A DNA stretch of 64,000 bases from Sphingobium sp. Lineage in GTDB: Bacteria > Pseudomonadota > Alphaproteobacteria > Sphingomonadales > Sphingomonadaceae. This document shows positions 1-8,864 of this stretch, piece by piece. The DNA lies in NCBI GenBank assembly GCA_035196065.1, contig CP136575.1:2644769-2708768 (forward strand), in the 5' to 3' direction. Position numbers and translations under genes: made by a program. The notes below the pieces were generated by a model. It ran no database searches and was not told where the DNA came from. It saw only the letters and a list, made by a program, of their open reading frames with translations. Position 1 is the first letter of the stretch. Each line of letters opens with the position of its first letter.

Positions 1-1260
<1,260 letters not shown>

Positions 1261-1269
1261 GGACCTCGT

Positions 1270-1291
1270 CCCCTCCCGCCAGCGGGAGGGG
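1270..1291. other. Intercistronic hairpin between atpD and atpC
   Basis: A perfect 10-bp inverted repeat (CCCCTCCCGC / GCGGGAGGGG) with a 2-base spacer lies between the atpD stop and the atpC ribosome binding site (AAGGAAACAG, just before 1310). No T-run follows, so it is not a classic terminator. It could protect the upstream mRNA or lower atpC output, which would suit the 3:1 beta:epsilon stoichiometry. That role is inference. Confidence 0.7.
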
Positions 1292-1309
1292 AGGTAAGGA
1301 AACAGAAAA

Positions 1310-1564
1310 ATGGCACTGCATTTCGAGCTCGTAACCCCTGAAAAACTGGTCCGCAGCGAAGGCGTTCATATGGTCGTTGTCCCCGGTGCAGAGGGCGATT
1401 TTGGTGTGCTCGAAGGGCACAGCCCGATGATGTCGACACTGCGCGACGGCACGATCAGCATTTATGCCAGTGCAGGCGCAACGCCCGAAACGATCGCGGT
1501 GGACGGCGGCTTTGCCGAAGTCAGCGACAAGGGGCTGACGATCCTTGCTGAAAAGCTGGGCTAA
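1310..1564 (+). CDS. atpC: F1 ATP synthase subunit epsilon (short form)
   Basis: Epsilon subunit of the F1 central stalk. The 84 residues cover only the N-terminal beta-sandwich domain ([12 protein letters not shown]..., [20 protein letters not shown]). The C-terminal two-helix domain of the usual roughly 130-residue protein, which carries the inhibitory function in enterics and bacilli, is absent. This short form is familiar in sphingomonads. The start is fixed by a good ribosome binding site (AAGGAAACAG). It is the last gene of the F1 operon here; the Fo genes lie at 59.2-61.9 kb. Confidence 0.95.
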   Translation: MALHFELVTPEKLVRSEGVHMVVVPGAEGDFGVLEGHSPMMSTLRDGTISIYASAGATPETIAVDGGFAEVSDKGLTILAEKLG

Positions 1565-1670
1565 GCCCGACGATTGATTGGCCCTCTGGGTCGCAAGAAA
1601 TTAGACCGGTGCGGGCAATGCTCGCGCCGTTTCTTTTTGGGCGATGCCTGCGCAGGTAAGAAAGCGCCGG

Positions 1671-2567
1671 TTAGCGTTGCGTTCCGGCTATGACAGCATT
1701 GCGCTGCAACTGCCACATGATCAGCCCCGCCGATACAATCAGCGCAGATCCGCCCAGCGCCATCGCATCGGGCCAGTGACGGAAAACAAGCGCATCAATC
1801 AGCAACGCCACGGGCAGTTGCACATAGGCCGCCTGCGCTGCGTCCGCGGCGGTGCTGCGCGTTGTACCCAGATAGATCAGCCAATGCGCGGTGCTTGCGC
1901 TCACGGCGACAATCGCGCAGCGCAATATTACCGAGCTTTCGGGCCAGCCGATTTGCCAGGGTTCGAACCCGCTCATATCCCCGATGCTAGCGACAATGAT
2001 CATCACCGGTGCTGCAACCATAGCGATAGCAAACTGCAGGGCCATTGGTGAACCCGTCCCTGCCGCCATCCGATTGAAGATGAGCATCAATGCCATGAAC
2101 ACCGCCGCAATCAATGGCATGAAAGCGATAATGCCAAGTTCCGCAAGATTAGGCCGCAGGACGATTGCCACCCCGGCGAGCGCAATGGCGGTGGCGAGCC
2201 ATGCCGCGCGCCGCATCGGTTCGCGCAGCAATGCTGCAGAAAGCAGCGCGGTAATGACCGGGCTGACAAAAACGATAGCCGTGGCCTCTGCGAGCGGCAT
2301 CAGGAACACACTGGAAAAGAACAGACAGGCCGATGCCGCCAGCGAAAAACCGCGCGCAAACTGGACCCAGGGCCTGCGCACCGATAGCAAAGCTTTCCCT
2401 TGCGTTACGATCACGAAGGTTGCCAGCAAGGGCACCGCGATCGCAAAGCGCAGCGCCGCAATGGCCGGCGCAGGCCAGAGACCGGCCATCGATTTGATCA
2501 CCGCATCACCACAAGTCAGTAATGCAAAACCTGCAAGTGCCAGAGTGAAGCCGGACGAATTGCGCAT
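1671..2567 (-). CDS. EamA/DMT-family transporter
   Basis: Predicted inner-membrane permease of the drug/metabolite transporter superfamily. The 298 residues form about ten hydrophobic segments in two EamA repeats (roughly 5-140 and 150-290). The first repeat ends with the typical ALLREPMRRAAWLATAIALAG segment and the second ends in hydrophobic helices. AGGAAACAG before the ATG supports the start. The gene stands alone, convergent with atpC. The substrate cannot be told from sequence; members export amino acids, metabolites or nucleotide sugars. Confidence 0.85.
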   Translation of the reverse strand: MRNSSGFTLALAGFALLTCGDAVIKSMAGLWPAPAIAALRFAIAVPLLATFVIVTQGKALLSVRRPWVQFARGFSLAASACLFFSSVFLMPLAEATAIVFVSPVITALLSAALLREPMRRAAWLATAIALAGVAIVLRPNLAELGIIAFMPLIAAVFMALMLIFNRMAAGTGSPMALQFAIAMVAAPVMIIVASIGDMSGFEPWQIGWPESSVILRCAIVAVSASTAHWLIYLGTTRSTAADAAQAAYVQLPVALLIDALVFRHWPDAMALGGSALIVSAGLIMWQLQRNAVIAGTQR

Positions 2568-2767
2568 CTGTTTCCTACGATCAATCTAAAACGGCCGGGC
2601 TGGCGTCGCTATGCTCCGCCGTTCCATAGCGGCGTGTCATCATTCAACCAAAGCGATAGTTTTCGGATCCGCATTTCGGATCAGGAGCGCGAACAATTAC
2701 CCATTTGTTCACCATTTCGCGATAGGCCCGGTTCACGACAAACATCCGAAACAGGAAAAGTGGCCCG

Positions 2768-4306
2768 ATGAGCGCATTTGGAAAACGACCGGGATTGAAC
2801 GGCAGCCGCCCCGCCTTTGGCGTCGCGCGGCCAATGTCGGGCGCCACAGGCTCCGCAGGCGGACAAAGCCGCAACTCCGATCCCTTTGCCGACATTTCGG
2901 CACCCAAGGGCGGCGAGCAATTCCCTTCTATCGATTCGCTGGATCTGAACCCGGGTCAGCAAGCCAATACCCAAAGCGACGCCATGATGCGCCTCGCAGA
3001 GCGCGCAAGTAACAGCGGAGAAACCGAAGCTGCTGCAGAAGGTTTCGAGGCCTCGGTGCATCGCATCAAGGAACAGGTGTTACCGCGCCTATTGGAACGC
3101 GTTGATCCCGAGGCAGCGGCATCGCTCAACAAGGAAGAATTGACCGAAGAGTTTCGGCCGATCATCCTTGAGGTTCTCGCTGAACTGAAGCTTACCTTGA
3201 ACCGGCGCGAACAATTCGCGCTGGAAAAGGTTCTGGTGGATGAACTGCTGGGTTTCGGTCCGCTGGAAGAATTGCTGTCTGATCCGGAAATTTCGGACAT
3301 CATGGTCAACGGCCCACACCAGACCTATATCGAGAAAAAGGGCAAGCTCCAGCTTGCCGGTATCCAGTTCCGCGATGAAGAACATCTTTTCCAGATCGCA
3401 CAGCGCATCGTGAACCAAGTCGGCCGCCGTGTCGACCAGACCACCCCACTTGCCGACGCCCGCCTCAAAGACGGTAGCCGCGTGAACGTTATTGTTCCCC
3501 CGCTTTCGCTGCGTGGTACGGCAATCTCGATTCGTAAATTTTCCGAAAAGCCAATCACCATCGACATGCTCAAAGGCTTTGGCTCGATGAGCGAGTCGAT
3601 GGCCACCGTGCTGAAAATTGCCGGTGCCAGCCGGATGAATGTCGTGATTTCGGGCGGTACCGGCTCGGGTAAAACAACAATGCTCAACGCGCTTTCCAAA
3701 ATGATCGATCCCGGCGAACGCGTTTTGACGATCGAGGATGCCGCGGAGCTTCGCCTTCAGCAGCCCCATTGGCTCCCGCTTGAAACCCGTCCGCCCAATC
3801 TGGAAGGCGATGGCGCGATCACGATCGGCGATCTTGTGAAGAACGCCCTGCGTATGCGTCCTGACCGCATCATCCTGGGCGAAATTCGTGGCGCAGAGTG
3901 TTTCGATTTGCTCGCCGCCATGAACACAGGTCATGATGGTTCCATGTGTACGCTCCACTCCAACAGCCCGCGTGAATGCCTGGGCCGTATGGAAAACATG
4001 ATTTTGATGGGTGATATCAAGATCCCCAAGGAAGCCATTTCGAAACAGATCGCCGACTCGGTCGACATGATCGTCCAGGTGAAACGCTTGCGCGACGGTT
4101 CGCGCCGCACCACGCAGATCACCGAAGTGATCGGCATGGAAGGCGATGTCATCGTCACCCAGGATCTGTTCAAATTCGAATATCGCGACGAAGACGCCGA
4201 CGGCAAGATCATCGGTGATTTCGTATCGGGCGGCGTGCGCCCTTATACGCTTGAAAAGGCACGCCAGTTCGGTTTCGACCAGCCCTATCTCGAGGCCTGC
4301 CTCTGA
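2768..4306 (+). CDS. cpaF: CpaF/TadA-type secretion ATPase
   Basis: Hexameric motor ATPase that powers Flp (type IVb, tad) pilus assembly at the cytoplasmic face. After a disordered Gly/Ser-rich N-terminus of about 60 residues comes the GSPII_E N-terminal domain (LVDELLGFGPLEELLSDPEI), then Walker A GGTGSGKTT near residues 295-303, the Asp box LTIEDAAELRL, Walker B RIILGEIRG near 367-375 and the His box CTLHSNSPRECLGR. The start is supported by AGGAAAAG. The rest of the tad machinery is not adjacent; the only other pilus genes in the window are the two Flp pilins at 7.8-8.3 kb. Confidence 0.95.
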   Translation: MSAFGKRPGLNGSRPAFGVARPMSGATGSAGGQSRNSDPFADISAPKGGEQFPSIDSLDLNPGQQANTQSDAMMRLAERASNSGETEAAAEGFEASVHRIKEQVLPRLLERVDPEAAASLNKEELTEEFRPIILEVLAELKLTLNRREQFALEKVLVDELLGFGPLEELLSDPEISDIMVNGPHQTYIEKKGKLQLAGIQFRDEEHLFQIAQRIVNQVGRRVDQTTPLADARLKDGSRVNVIVPPLSLRGTAISIRKFSEKPITIDMLKGFGSMSESMATVLKIAGASRMNVVISGGTGSGKTTMLNALSKMIDPGERVLTIEDAAELRLQQPHWLPLETRPPNLEGDGAITIGDLVKNALRMRPDRIILGEIRGAECFDLLAAMNTGHDGSMCTLHSNSPRECLGRMENMILMGDIKIPKEAISKQIADSVDMIVQVKRLRDGSRRTTQITEVIGMEGDVIVTQDLFKFEYRDEDADGKIIGDFVSGGVRPYTLEKARQFGFDQPYLEACL

Positions 4307-4413
4307 TCCGGCATGTCCGTCCGGCTGCTCCGCCTGCCGGAAACCGCTTGCCTAGCCAGCCTGCCGTGCATTAATTTATCTGCTCCGGAATTCCTCCGGG
4401 GAGGATGATTTGC

Positions 4414-4731
4414 ATGAAAAAAGCTCATCTGATTATGGTGGCGGCAATCCTGACCGCACCTCTCGCTGCCTGCGGCGAGAAAGCCGACAACGCTGCACAA
4501 GAAACCGGCGAAGCTGTCGAAGCGACCGGCGAGGCTGTTGACGAAGCGGCTACCGACGCTGTCGATGCTGCAGAAAAGGCAGCTGATGAAGCCGGCGAAG
4601 CTGCAGAAAAGGCCGGTGCGGCCGCAGAGAATATGGCCGGTGATGCCGCCAAAGCCGCTAGTGAAGCCGCTGCAAAGGCCGGCGATGCTGCGAAGAAAGC
4701 AGGCGATGCCGCCAAGGAAGCCGCGAAGTAA
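4414..4731 (+). CDS. Alanine-rich repeat lipoprotein
   Basis: A 105-residue protein with a lipoprotein signal peptide and lipobox (APLAACG), followed by a low-complexity Ala/Glu/Lys helix built on repeats such as AADEAGEAAEKAGAAAE and AKAGDAAKKAGDAAKEAAK. The mature part should be an amphipathic, periplasm-facing helix tethered to a membrane. Two in-frame ATGs exist; the one at 4405 touches the ribosome binding site GGGGAGG (4398-4404), so the one at 4414 is chosen. It resembles LEA-like or entericidin-like small lipoproteins only in composition. Function unknown. Confidence 0.8.
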   Translation: MKKAHLIMVAAILTAPLAACGEKADNAAQETGEAVEATGEAVDEAATDAVDAAEKAADEAGEAAEKAGAAAENMAGDAAKAASEAAAKAGDAAKKAGDAAKEAAK

Positions 4732-4751
4732 TCGCGTGACCTCATCGGCGT

Positions 4752-4784
4752 AAAAAGCCCGCTCGGTCACCGGGCGGGCTTTTT
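4752..4784 (+). terminator. Rho-independent terminator, probably bidirectional
   Basis: An 11-bp stem AAAAAGCCCGC / GCGGGCTTTTT with an 11-base loop follows the alanine-rich lipoprotein gene. The A-run and T-run flanks would let it work in both directions, which suits its place between the lipoprotein gene and the minus-strand tRNA. Confidence 0.9.
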
Positions 4785-4803
4785 CATGTCCCAATACAGG
4801 GTT

Positions 4804-4880
4804 TGGTGCGCCCGACGGGATTCGAACCCATGGCCCCCAGATTAGGAATCTGATGCTCTATCCTGCTGAGCTACGGGCGC
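4804..4880 (-). tRNA. tRNA-Arg (anticodon CCT)
   Basis: The minus strand folds as a full cloverleaf of 77 nt with encoded CCA. The acceptor stem is GCGCCCG / CGGGCGC, the D-arm is GCTCAGCAGGATAGAGC, the anticodon arm is TCAGA-TTCCTAA-TCTGG with anticodon CCT, and the T-arm carries GGTTCGAATCC. It reads the rare Arg codon AGG. Such tRNA genes are frequent integration sites, but no integrase or attachment duplication is seen next to it. Confidence 0.97.
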
Positions 4881-4914
4881 GCCAAGACGCCCATAGCGGC
4901 GCTGCGGAATAGCG

Positions 4915-5400
4915 TCAATTTTTGGCGTCGGGTGGAATGAAGGGCAAGGGCAGCGGCGCGACGGCTATACCTTCGTCATGCAGTTCGCGGGCGTCGTCGA
5001 TCGTGGCATTCCCATGAATGACACGGTCGGCCGCTTCGCCATAATGAATGGCGCGCGCTTCTTCGGCAAAGCGATCCCCGACCCAATCCGACTTTTCCAA
5101 TATTTTCGCCTGCATCTCGGCTATCTTGCCGATAGCTTCGACCAGTTCGCTTGGCATTTCAGCCATGTTCGCCAGCGGAACCGCAGGATCAGAATGACCG
5201 CGCGATTGTGCGGCCGGCTCGATCTGGTTGCCTTTCCTGCCAATGTTTGGGGCCATCACGGCCTTCCGAATATCCGCATCGCCGCACATAGGGCAGATCA
5301 GCAGGCCCTTGGCCTTTTGCTGCTCATAATCCGACGATGACGCAAACCAGCCTTCAAACTGGTGTGCACCCCGATTGCAGACAAGGTCAAAGGCGATCAT
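4915..5400 (-). CDS. DUF1178 family protein
   Basis: A 161-residue cytoplasmic protein with the N-terminal pattern of DUF1178: MIAFDLVCNRGAHQFEGWF followed by a CPMCG knuckle near residues 37-41. With the early Cys at position 8 this hints at a rubredoxin/zinc-ribbon-like metal site, though a full four-Cys set is not present. The middle is polar and Gln-rich. It ends three bases from grxC, so the two are probably co-transcribed (grxC first). Function unknown. Confidence 0.85.
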   Translation of the reverse strand: MIAFDLVCNRGAHQFEGWFASSSDYEQQKAKGLLICPMCGDADIRKAVMAPNIGRKGNQIEPAAQSRGHSDPAVPLANMAEMPSELVEAIGKIAEMQAKILEKSDWVGDRFAEEARAIHYGEAADRVIHGNATIDDARELHDEGIAVAPLPLPFIPPDAKN

Positions 5401-5403
5401 GCG

Positions 5404-5664
5404 TCAGGCACGACCTAGCAGCGGATCAAGCTTTCCAGCGGCATCAAGCGCATGGAGATCATCGCAGCCGCCAATATGCTGACCGTCGATAAAGATCTGT
5501 GGAACGGTGGTGTACCCATTTGATCGCGACAGCATATCCGCGCGCTGCGGTCCACTACTCGCATCAAATTCAGTGTAAACCGCACCCTTTGCATCGAGTA
5601 GCGCTTTCGCGCGGTAGCAATAGGGGCATGCGAATTTGGTAAAGATTTCGACTTTTGCGACCAT
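5404..5664 (-). CDS. grxC: Glutaredoxin 3
   Basis: Small dithiol glutaredoxin that reduces disulfides and glutathione mixed disulfides in the cytoplasm. It shows the thioredoxin fold with active site CPYC near residues 12-15, the cis-Pro segment TTVPQIFIDGQHIGG and the final helix. The start at 5664 gives 86 residues, the normal length for GrxC; an upstream GTG at 5694 would add ten residues and neither start has a clear ribosome binding site. It lies between comF and the DUF1178 gene on the same strand. Confidence 0.93.
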   Translation of the reverse strand: MVAKVEIFTKFACPYCYRAKALLDAKGAVYTEFDASSGPQRADMLSRSNGYTTVPQIFIDGQHIGGCDDLHALDAAGKLDPLLGRA

Positions 5665-5695
5665 GATGATCAAATGGTGCCCCATCGCGGCCACG

Positions 5696-6448
5696 TCAAG
5701 AGAGAGGATCAGGCGATATGTCCAACTCTAACGCTTCGGGCAGGACACGTGCCCAGCAGAAGATCGTGACATCCGCCGCGCCAGCCTTCAGCAACGCGCG
5801 GACGCAGGCATCGGCCGTAGCGCCACTGGTATAAACATCATCGACCAGCACGACCGATCGGCCCTGCACCCTGCCCTGCTGCCTTGGCCGGATTGCGAAG
5901 ACGCCTTTGACCATCTTTGCACGTTCGCGCGCTGAAAGGCCGCCCAGCGATCGGGTCGCCTTCGTGCGAACCAACAAATCCGGGCAATGTTCAGCAGGCG
6001 ACAGCCGAGCGAGCTGCGCTGCGATTAAAGCTGACTGATTATATCGGCGACGCCACAGCCGCGTCCAGTGCAACGGCACCGGAACCAGAAGAGGAGAATC
6101 CGGCAATGCGGACAGATGCCGGCGCAACTGCTGTGCGACAAGGCGCGCTAGACCGATCTTGCCGCCATGCTTGAGTTTCAAGGCGATCTCGCGGCTTATC
6201 GGGCCATAGGCGACGGCTGCCTTTATGCCGCTATGACGCGGCGGCTGGGCAAGGCAGGCGGCGCATTGCGCACCTTCTGCAACGGCATAGGGCAAGGGTA
6301 GATCGCATGATTCGCAGCAGGGCTCGCCAAGGAAATGCAGCGCCTGCCAGCAGGTCGCACAAAACTGGTCTGGATCGGGGGTGATAACGCCGCAGCCGGG
6401 ACATCGCGGCGGAAGCGCGAAATCCAATATCGACCGCAATGGCGCCAT
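5696..6448 (-). CDS. comF: ComF family phosphoribosyltransferase-like protein
   Basis: The N-terminus carries a double zinc ribbon (CPGC, CATC, CESC, CAAC within the first about 65 residues) and the C-terminal half is a type I phosphoribosyltransferase fold with the PRPP loop VVLVDDVYTSGAT. ComF proteins assist uptake and use of single-stranded DNA in competent bacteria; in non-competent species the role is unclear. ATGs at 6478, 6460 and 6448 are in frame; 6448 is favoured because GGGAG lies 12 bases before it and the protein then starts close to the conserved LPPRCPGC. It heads a comF-grxC-DUF1178 operon. Confidence 0.88.
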   Translation of the reverse strand: MAPLRSILDFALPPRCPGCGVITPDPDQFCATCWQALHFLGEPCCESCDLPLPYAVAEGAQCAACLAQPPRHSGIKAAVAYGPISREIALKLKHGGKIGLARLVAQQLRRHLSALPDSPLLVPVPLHWTRLWRRRYNQSALIAAQLARLSPAEHCPDLLVRTKATRSLGGLSARERAKMVKGVFAIRPRQQGRVQGRSVVLVDDVYTSGATADACVRALLKAGAADVTIFCWARVLPEALELDISPDPLS

Positions 6449-6502
6449 CAGCGTCTGCATCTCCCTCTTGTCCCGCATAAGTCAGACGGGCACAAGCAGC
6501 TT

Positions 6503-7327
6503 ATGCAATCAACCCCACCGCAGCTATTCGATTACCGCCGACGCCGTGCACTGCGCGAACGGGCTATAGCCCGAACCGCTGGTCAATCGTTCCTGTGGAC
6601 ATGGCTTGCAGAAGAAATTGCCGACCGGCTGGCATGCACGACGCGCCAGTTCGAACGCACGCTCATTCTGGGTCCGCTGGCCGCCAATGGCGATATCCTG
6701 TCTGAACCCAAATTGGGGGACGTCATATGCTTGCCGACAGCGGAAGAAGATCAGCTTGGCCAAGACACGCAGTCTTTCGACCTCATTATCGCAGCAGGCA
6801 CGCTCGACAGCGTGAACGACCTGCCTGGCGCATTGGTGCAGATCCGCCGTGCCTTGAAACCCGATGGACTATTTCTCGGTGCGCTTTTCGGGGCGGGCAG
6901 CCTTGGTGCGCTTAAACGGGCCATGATGATCGCAGATGCTGACTCGGTGCGGGCGCATGTGCATCCGCAGGTCGAACTGCGGTCGGCAGCTGACCTTCTC
7001 GCACGAACCGGTTTCAACCTTCAGGTTGCCGATCGGTCCGGGCTTGATGTTCGCTATGGCGACTGGCGCAGCCTGGTGCGCGACCTGCGCGATGCGGGTA
7101 TTGGCAATTGCCTTGCCAGCCGCGCACCCTATTTAGGGAAACACTATCTGCAACGGCTGGATCTTGCCTGGACGCAGCTTGCAGACAGCAGTGGCAAGGT
7201 TGCCGAATCGTTTGAAGTTCTGCACCTCAGCGGTTGGTCGCCATCTGCCAGCCAAGCCAAGCCTGCGGCACGCGGCAGCGGCCAGATATCGTTGGTCAAA
7301 CTGCTCGACAAATCGGGTGAATTGTAA
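6503..7327 (+). CDS. Degenerate class I methyltransferase (NDUFAF5/BioC-like)
   Basis: 274 residues with the overall layout of a Rossmann-fold methyltransferase: a strand with FDLIIAAGTLDSVNDLPGALVQIRRALKPDGLFLGALFG is the usual post-motif II/III segment. The SAM-binding motif I, normally like LDLGCGTG, reads LILGPLAANG, so binding may be weak or altered. The C-terminal half resembles the NDUFAF5 type, which in mitochondria hydroxylates an Arg of complex I. The start at 6503 is chosen because it precedes the conserved LFDYRRRRALRERA and does not run into comF, which is transcribed divergently. Confidence 0.75.
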   Translation: MQSTPPQLFDYRRRRALRERAIARTAGQSFLWTWLAEEIADRLACTTRQFERTLILGPLAANGDILSEPKLGDVICLPTAEEDQLGQDTQSFDLIIAAGTLDSVNDLPGALVQIRRALKPDGLFLGALFGAGSLGALKRAMMIADADSVRAHVHPQVELRSAADLLARTGFNLQVADRSGLDVRYGDWRSLVRDLRDAGIGNCLASRAPYLGKHYLQRLDLAWTQLADSSGKVAESFEVLHLSGWSPSASQAKPAARGSGQISLVKLLDKSGEL

Positions 7328-7330
7328 AAT

Positions 7331-7747
7331 CTATCCGTTCAGTTGATTGCGCAGCAATTCGATCAGCGGAAGGTCGGCGGGCGGCATTTCAAGATCATGC
7401 ATTTGATCAAGGCTGAACCAGCCGATTTCCTGTTGCTCGACACCGTACGGATCACCGCTCCATTCCCGGCCCACATAGAGCATCAGCAGCAGATGCTTTG
7501 ATCCCAGTGGCGCGCTGGCAAAGCAGCAGGGCAACAGGGATTCGGGCGAAACATTCATTGCGAGTTCTTCGGCAAGCTCCCTGACCAACGCCTGTTCAGG
7601 ACACTCGCCCTCTTCCAACTTGCCACCCGGAAATTCCCAAAGTCCAGCCATTGGGCGGCCTTCAGGCCTTTTTTGCAGCAGAATCAGCCCGTCTGCGCGC
7701 ACCATCGCAGCCGCGACCACGAGCAATAATGTCGGATTATTTTTCAA
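7331..7747 (-). CDS. mutT: MutT-type Nudix hydrolase (8-oxo-dGTP diphosphatase)
   Basis: Cleans the nucleotide pool by hydrolysing 8-oxo-dGTP to the monophosphate. The Nudix box is complete: GGKLEEGECPEQALVRELAEEL. The preceding LLQKRPEGRPMAGLWEFPG is typical of MutT. No ATG lies close upstream of the conserved beginning; the TTG at 7747 gives 138 residues and fits the family, while an ATG farther in (AAAMVRADG) would cut into the first strand. It is convergent with the methyltransferase gene, three bases apart. Confidence 0.88.
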   Translation of the reverse strand: MKNNPTLLLVVAAAMVRADGLILLQKRPEGRPMAGLWEFPGGKLEEGECPEQALVRELAEELAMNVSPESLLPCCFASAPLGSKHLLLMLYVGREWSGDPYGVEQQEIGWFSLDQMHDLEMPPADLPLIELLRNQLNG

Positions 7748-7830
7748 TTTGGTTCCAACTTGAAAGTGTTTGTTAACGCATATGTGGAAAAACGCCACGG
7801 TCGCAACCATCACATGAAATGGAACAGATC

Positions 7831-8010
7831 ATGTTGAATTTTTTTCGTGGCATCAAACAATGCCAGATGGGCGCGACGGCAGTAGAATATGGACTAATCG
7901 CATCCCTTTTGGTGATCGCAATGATGGCTGCATTTACCAACTTTGCAAATACAACATCCGGGATGTGGAACAGCGTCAGCAATAAGGTCGTCACCGCATC
8001 AGAAGGCTGA
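7831..8010 (+). CDS. Flp/Fap type IVb pilin (copy 1)
   Basis: Small pilin subunit of the tad/Flp pilus. After a short leader (MLNFFRGIKQCQMG) the prepilin peptidase would cut at G|ATAVEYGL, leaving the hallmark Glu at position 5 and a long hydrophobic helix (LIASLLVIAMMAAF). An ATG at 7819 is also in frame; 7831 is preferred because GGAA sits a suitable distance before it. A second pilin follows about 100 bases downstream. Confidence 0.9.
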   Translation: MLNFFRGIKQCQMGATAVEYGLIASLLVIAMMAAFTNFANTTSGMWNSVSNKVVTASEG

Positions 8011-8105
8011 GGCTTTAACGATTTGGTAGCAGTTGATGCGTTATCGGTCCAGTTCAGCCATTTTTTTGGGCTGCCGGGTGAATGAATGTGAACAGGAGAC
8101 CTGAC

Positions 8106-8285
8106 ATGAAAATGATCAAGAAGCTTTTCAAGAATGAAGAAGGCGCAACCGCAATCGAGTATGGCCTGATTGCCGCTCTTATCGCAGTTGCTGCTATCGT
8201 TGCTATGGGTTCGCTGGGTAACAACCTCACGAACACCTTCAACGAAGTGAACACCTCGCTTGAAGGTGCGAACGCCAAGAACTAA
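8106..8285 (+). CDS. Flp/Fap type IVb pilin (copy 2)
   Basis: 59-residue pilin precursor: leader MKMIKKLFKNEEG, predicted cleavage before ATAIEYGL, then a hydrophobic helix with alternating Ala/Ile/Val. The start at 8106 follows AGGAG (8094-8098) at seven bases. It shares the mature N-terminus with copy 1 but differs in the C-terminal half (NLTNTFNEVNTSLEGANAKN versus TSGMWNSVSNKVVTASEG). This copy has the stronger ribosome binding site and its own terminator, so it may be the major pilin. Confidence 0.93.
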   Translation: MKMIKKLFKNEEGATAIEYGLIAALIAVAAIVAMGSLGNNLTNTFNEVNTSLEGANAKN

Positions 8286-8318
8286 TCGGTTCTTGCCAGC
8301 CATGCTCGCATGGCAGCG

Positions 8319-8357
8319 AAAAAAGGGGGCGGGAACTTTCGGGTTCCTGCCCTTTTT
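8319..8357 (+). terminator. Rho-independent terminator after the Flp pilin
   Basis: The A-run and G-run lead into the stem GCGGGAAC / GTTCCTGC (one G-T wobble), extended by GG/CC, and closed by CCTTTTTC. It begins about 30 bases after the stop of the second pilin. Confidence 0.85.
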
Positions 8358-8456
8358 CGATTCGGCGCAAGCCGCACGCCATTAACGAATTGGCGACTTT
8401 TGTTCACTATCAATGGGGCATCGACGCCATGCGTAGCACGGATAGAAGCCGCGAAA

Positions 8457-8861
8457 ATGAACAAGCCGCTTGACCCCAATATGGTGAATTCCCAGACGGG
8501 AAAAAACCGTTCGAACGATCGTAACAGCTTGTTGCTGAAAGCTGTTTTGCGCTTTCCCACATCTAAGGCCGAAGGCGAAGTGCGCGTCCGCAATCTTTCA
8601 TCGGGCGGATTGATGGCCGAAGCCGCCGTCCAAGCCAGCCGGGGCGAAATCGTCGAGGTGAACCTCAAAAATCTCGGCTGGGTTACTGGCCGCGTCGCTT
8701 GGGTCGCAGAATCGCGTTTCGGGGTTGCCTTCGATTATCCCATCGATCCCAAGGCTGCACGACAGAGCATCTCGTCGCCTTCCGAAACCGACAAGATACC
8801 CCATTATCTGAAAAAACTGGATCGCCTTGCGGTGCCCAAGGCACCGCTCCGCCGAATCTGA
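8457..8861 (+). CDS. PilZ domain protein (predicted c-di-GMP receptor)
   Basis: 134 residues with the two c-di-GMP binding signatures of PilZ: an RxxxR (RSNDR) followed by NLSSGG (N/DxSxxG) about 30 residues later, then the beta-barrel strands EIVEVNLKNLGWVTGRVAWVAESRFGVAF. The ATG at 8457 is chosen because it starts just before the PilZ domain; the frame is open further upstream but overlaps the terminator. It lies downstream of the Flp pilins, so a link to surface attachment is plausible but unproven. Confidence 0.85.
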   Translation: MNKPLDPNMVNSQTGKNRSNDRNSLLLKAVLRFPTSKAEGEVRVRNLSSGGLMAEAAVQASRGEIVEVNLKNLGWVTGRVAWVAESRFGVAFDYPIDPKAARQSISSPSETDKIPHYLKKLDRLAVPKAPLRRI

Positions 8862-8864
8862 CGA

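Noticed and set aside
2768-4306. Conjugation (VirB11) or type II secretion ATPase
   Set aside because: The N-terminal domain and overall layout match CpaF, and Flp pilins are nearby; no conjugation genes are seen.
4804-4880. tRNA-Arg as an integration site for a mobile island
   Set aside because: No integrase, no duplicated 3' tRNA end and no change in gene character on either side.
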